From positions 4,278,001 through 4,342,000 of the forward strand of contig NZ_FNRX01000002.1 in the NCBI RefSeq assembly GCF_900105195.1: a stretch of 64,000 bases of DNA. The letters run 5' to 3'. The notes beneath the pieces were generated by a model, which was given only the letters and a program-made list of their open reading frames with translations, had not been told where the DNA came from and searched no databases. The stretch comes from Rhodococcus pyridinivorans. Its GTDB lineage: Bacteria > Actinomycetota > Actinomycetes > Mycobacteriales > Mycobacteriaceae. The translations under genes were made by a program, and so were the position numbers. Below, piece after piece: positions 62,774-64,000 of this stretch (positions are counted from its first letter, which is position 1; each line of letters begins with the position of its first letter).

Positions 62774-63519
62774 GGTGAACCGACCTCCAGTGGTGAGACG
62801 ATGAGTTTGCCCGGCATCGCGGCGACGAGATGCCGGTCGGGTACGGGTTTCCAGCGGCTGTCGTCGTCGAACGGTTCGGACGCCACGATCGCGACCTGCT
62901 CGTCGACGAACGTCCACAGCGAGTGGTACCAGGCGGTGGCCCAGATCCCGGATTCGTTGCACAGCAACATGTTCAACCGTGATTCCGGTGCGAGTTCCAG
63001 CACGTCGTGGACGAGTGAGATCAGCGCCGGCTCGGGATCGGCCGAGCGCAGACGCGACTGGAGCAGGAGCCACAGCGTGGCAGCATCGGTCGGTGATTCG
63101 AGCTGCAGCAGTTCTGCGACGGGAAGCGCGCCGGCGAGGGTGACGAGCGATCCCGGCCAGCCCCGGACGACACCGTTGAGACTGAACGCCCACCGGTCGC
63201 CGGAGAAGGGCGCGGCCGCCGACCGTTCGACGGGCATCCCCTCGGTGGCCGAGCGGGTCGCGGCGACGACGGTGCGCGACCGTATCGATGTCAAGCCTTC
63301 ACCGACGAAGGGATCGGACCAGATCGGCAACGCCGACCGGTAGCGCCCGAAGGTGCCCTCGGCACTCCACCATCCGACACCGAATCCGTCGGCGTTGATC
63401 GTGCCTCCCCCACGCATGTCGGTGGGCGCCCACGACTGGCGGAGCAGCGAGTTGGTTCCGGTGGACAGCAGTGCCGCGACGTTCGTCTCCGGCCCGATGT
63501 ACGCCAGATGTCTACACAT
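62770..63519 (-). CDS. egtC: EgtC, glutamine-amidotransferase-fold hydrolase
   Basis: 249 aa. Cys2 is the N-terminal nucleophile (MCRHLAYIGPETNVAALL), GGGTINADGFGVGWW and FSLNGVVRGWPGSL line the active site. It removes the gamma-glutamyl group of the hercynyl sulfoxide intermediate. Overlaps egtB by 8 bases and egtD by GTGA. Confidence 0.94.
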   Translation of the reverse strand: MCRHLAYIGPETNVAALLSTGTNSLLRQSWAPTDMRGGGTINADGFGVGWWSAEGTFGRYRSALPIWSDPFVGEGLTSIRSRTVVAATRSATEGMPVERSAAAPFSGDRWAFSLNGVVRGWPGSLVTLAGALPVAELLQLESPTDAATLWLLLQSRLRSADPEPALISLVHDVLELAPESRLNMLLCNESGIWATAWYHSLWTFVDEQVAIVASEPFDDDSRWKPVPDRHLVAAMPGKLIVSPLEVGSP

Positions 63520-64000
63520 CGCCCGTCCCGTACGCGACGCGGAGCCCGGAGAAGATCTGACGGCGGATCGGCAGATCCCAGTTGCGGAAGGTTCCGCGGC
63601 ACGCGACCTCGTCGGTTCCGAACGAGCCTCCGCGCAGAACCCGGTGTCCGTCGCCGAAGAAGACCTCCGAGTACTCGCGGTACGGGAACGCGCGGAAGCC
63701 CGGATAACCGGTGAACGGTGTGGACGTCCACTCCCAGACGTCGCCGATCAGCTGGTGCACCCCGAGCGGTGACGCTCCCTGCGGATACGCGCCGACGACG
63801 GCGGGACCGAGATGACGCTGACCGAGATTCGCGTGGTCGGGACCGGGATCCTCGTCGCCCCACGGGAATCGGCGGCTGAGCCCGGTGGCCGGATCCCAGC
63901 GTGCCGCCTTCTCCCATTCGGCCTCGGTCGGAAGACGTCCACCGGCCCAGCGGGCGAACGCCTCCGCCTCGTGGAAGCACACGTGCACGACCGGCTCGTC
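63512..64000 (-). CDS. egtB: EgtB, hercynine sulfoxide synthase (5' end cut by window edge)
   Basis: 162 codons of the C-terminal FGE-sulfatase domain are visible: PVVHVCFHEAEAFARWAGGR, LPTEAEWEKAARWDP, GDVWEWTSTPFTGYPGF and RVLRGGSF. This domain carries the iron-dependent C-S bond-forming site with the DinB-like part outside the window. It joins hercynine and gamma-glutamylcysteine. First gene of the visible egtB-C-D run. Confidence 0.95.
   Translation of the reverse strand, partial: DEPVVHVCFHEAEAFARWAGGRLPTEAEWEKAARWDPATGLSRRFPWGDEDPGPDHANLGQRHLGPAVVGAYPQGASPLGVHQLIGDVWEWTSTPFTGYPGFRAFPYREYSEVFFGDGHRVLRGGSFGTDEVACRGTFRNWDLPIRRQIFSGLRVAYGTGDV

Overview
The window is high-GC actinobacterial DNA, most likely Rhodococcus or a close relative in Mycobacteriales. 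The evidence is the frequent GTG starts, GTGA/ATGA-coupled genes, an ergothioneine gene cluster, and a host gene order (prs, glmU, tetR, mfd, mazG, lpqU-like, eno, ftsB-like, DUF501, ppx) that matches Mycobacterium tuberculosis Rv1017c-Rv1026.

Positions 1 to about 27.8 kb are most of a temperate siphovirus-type prophage. Its right end abuts the 3' end of a tRNA-Leu(UAA) gene at 27812-27885, next to the integrase, so the tRNA 3' end is the expected attachment site. The left end, with the remaining tail, lysis and second att sequences, lies outside the window. Reading leftward from the integrase there is a rightward lysogeny module (HTH repressor, ImmA-type protease, tyrosine integrase) and a divergent control region. 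A single leftward set of about 45 tightly coupled genes follows: Cro-like regulator, antirepressor, HTH factors, many small Cys-rich or membrane proteins, an annealing or SSB-type candidate, HNH nuclease, replication initiator, nuclease/resolvase, two more HNH nucleases, terminase, portal, MuF-like protein, scaffold, major capsid protein, connectors, major tail protein, frameshifted tail assembly chaperones, a lipoprotein and the tape measure protein. A strong SOS-box-like palindrome lies 9 bases upstream of immA, suggesting how DNA damage could trigger induction.

From 28.2 to 34.6 kb the host DNA holds a secreted lipase with a small exported partner, a truncated cold-shock gene, and the ppx/DUF501/ftsB/eno/lpqU block. 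Between lpqU (ends 34.6 kb) and mazG (46.7 kb) lies an insertion of about 12 kb relative to the mycobacterial order. It contains an exopolysaccharide-type sugar transferase, a GAF-GGDEF-EAL c-di-GMP enzyme, a ThiF/E1-nitroreductase fusion (MoeY/Rv1355c type), an acyltransferase-like protein, two GyrI-like ligand-binding proteins, and a divergent four-gene nucleotide-sugar cassette. The c-di-GMP/E1/acyltransferase/GyrI group is the best candidate here for an undescribed pathway.

From 46.7 to 64 kb are mazG, mfd, a PIN/HTH toxin-antitoxin-like pair, two TetR regulators, tRNA-Gln, glmU, prs, a DUF2461 gene, a zinc-finger coiled-coil protein, a large STAND-LuxR regulator, an MFS transporter, and egtD, egtC and a truncated egtB for ergothioneine synthesis.
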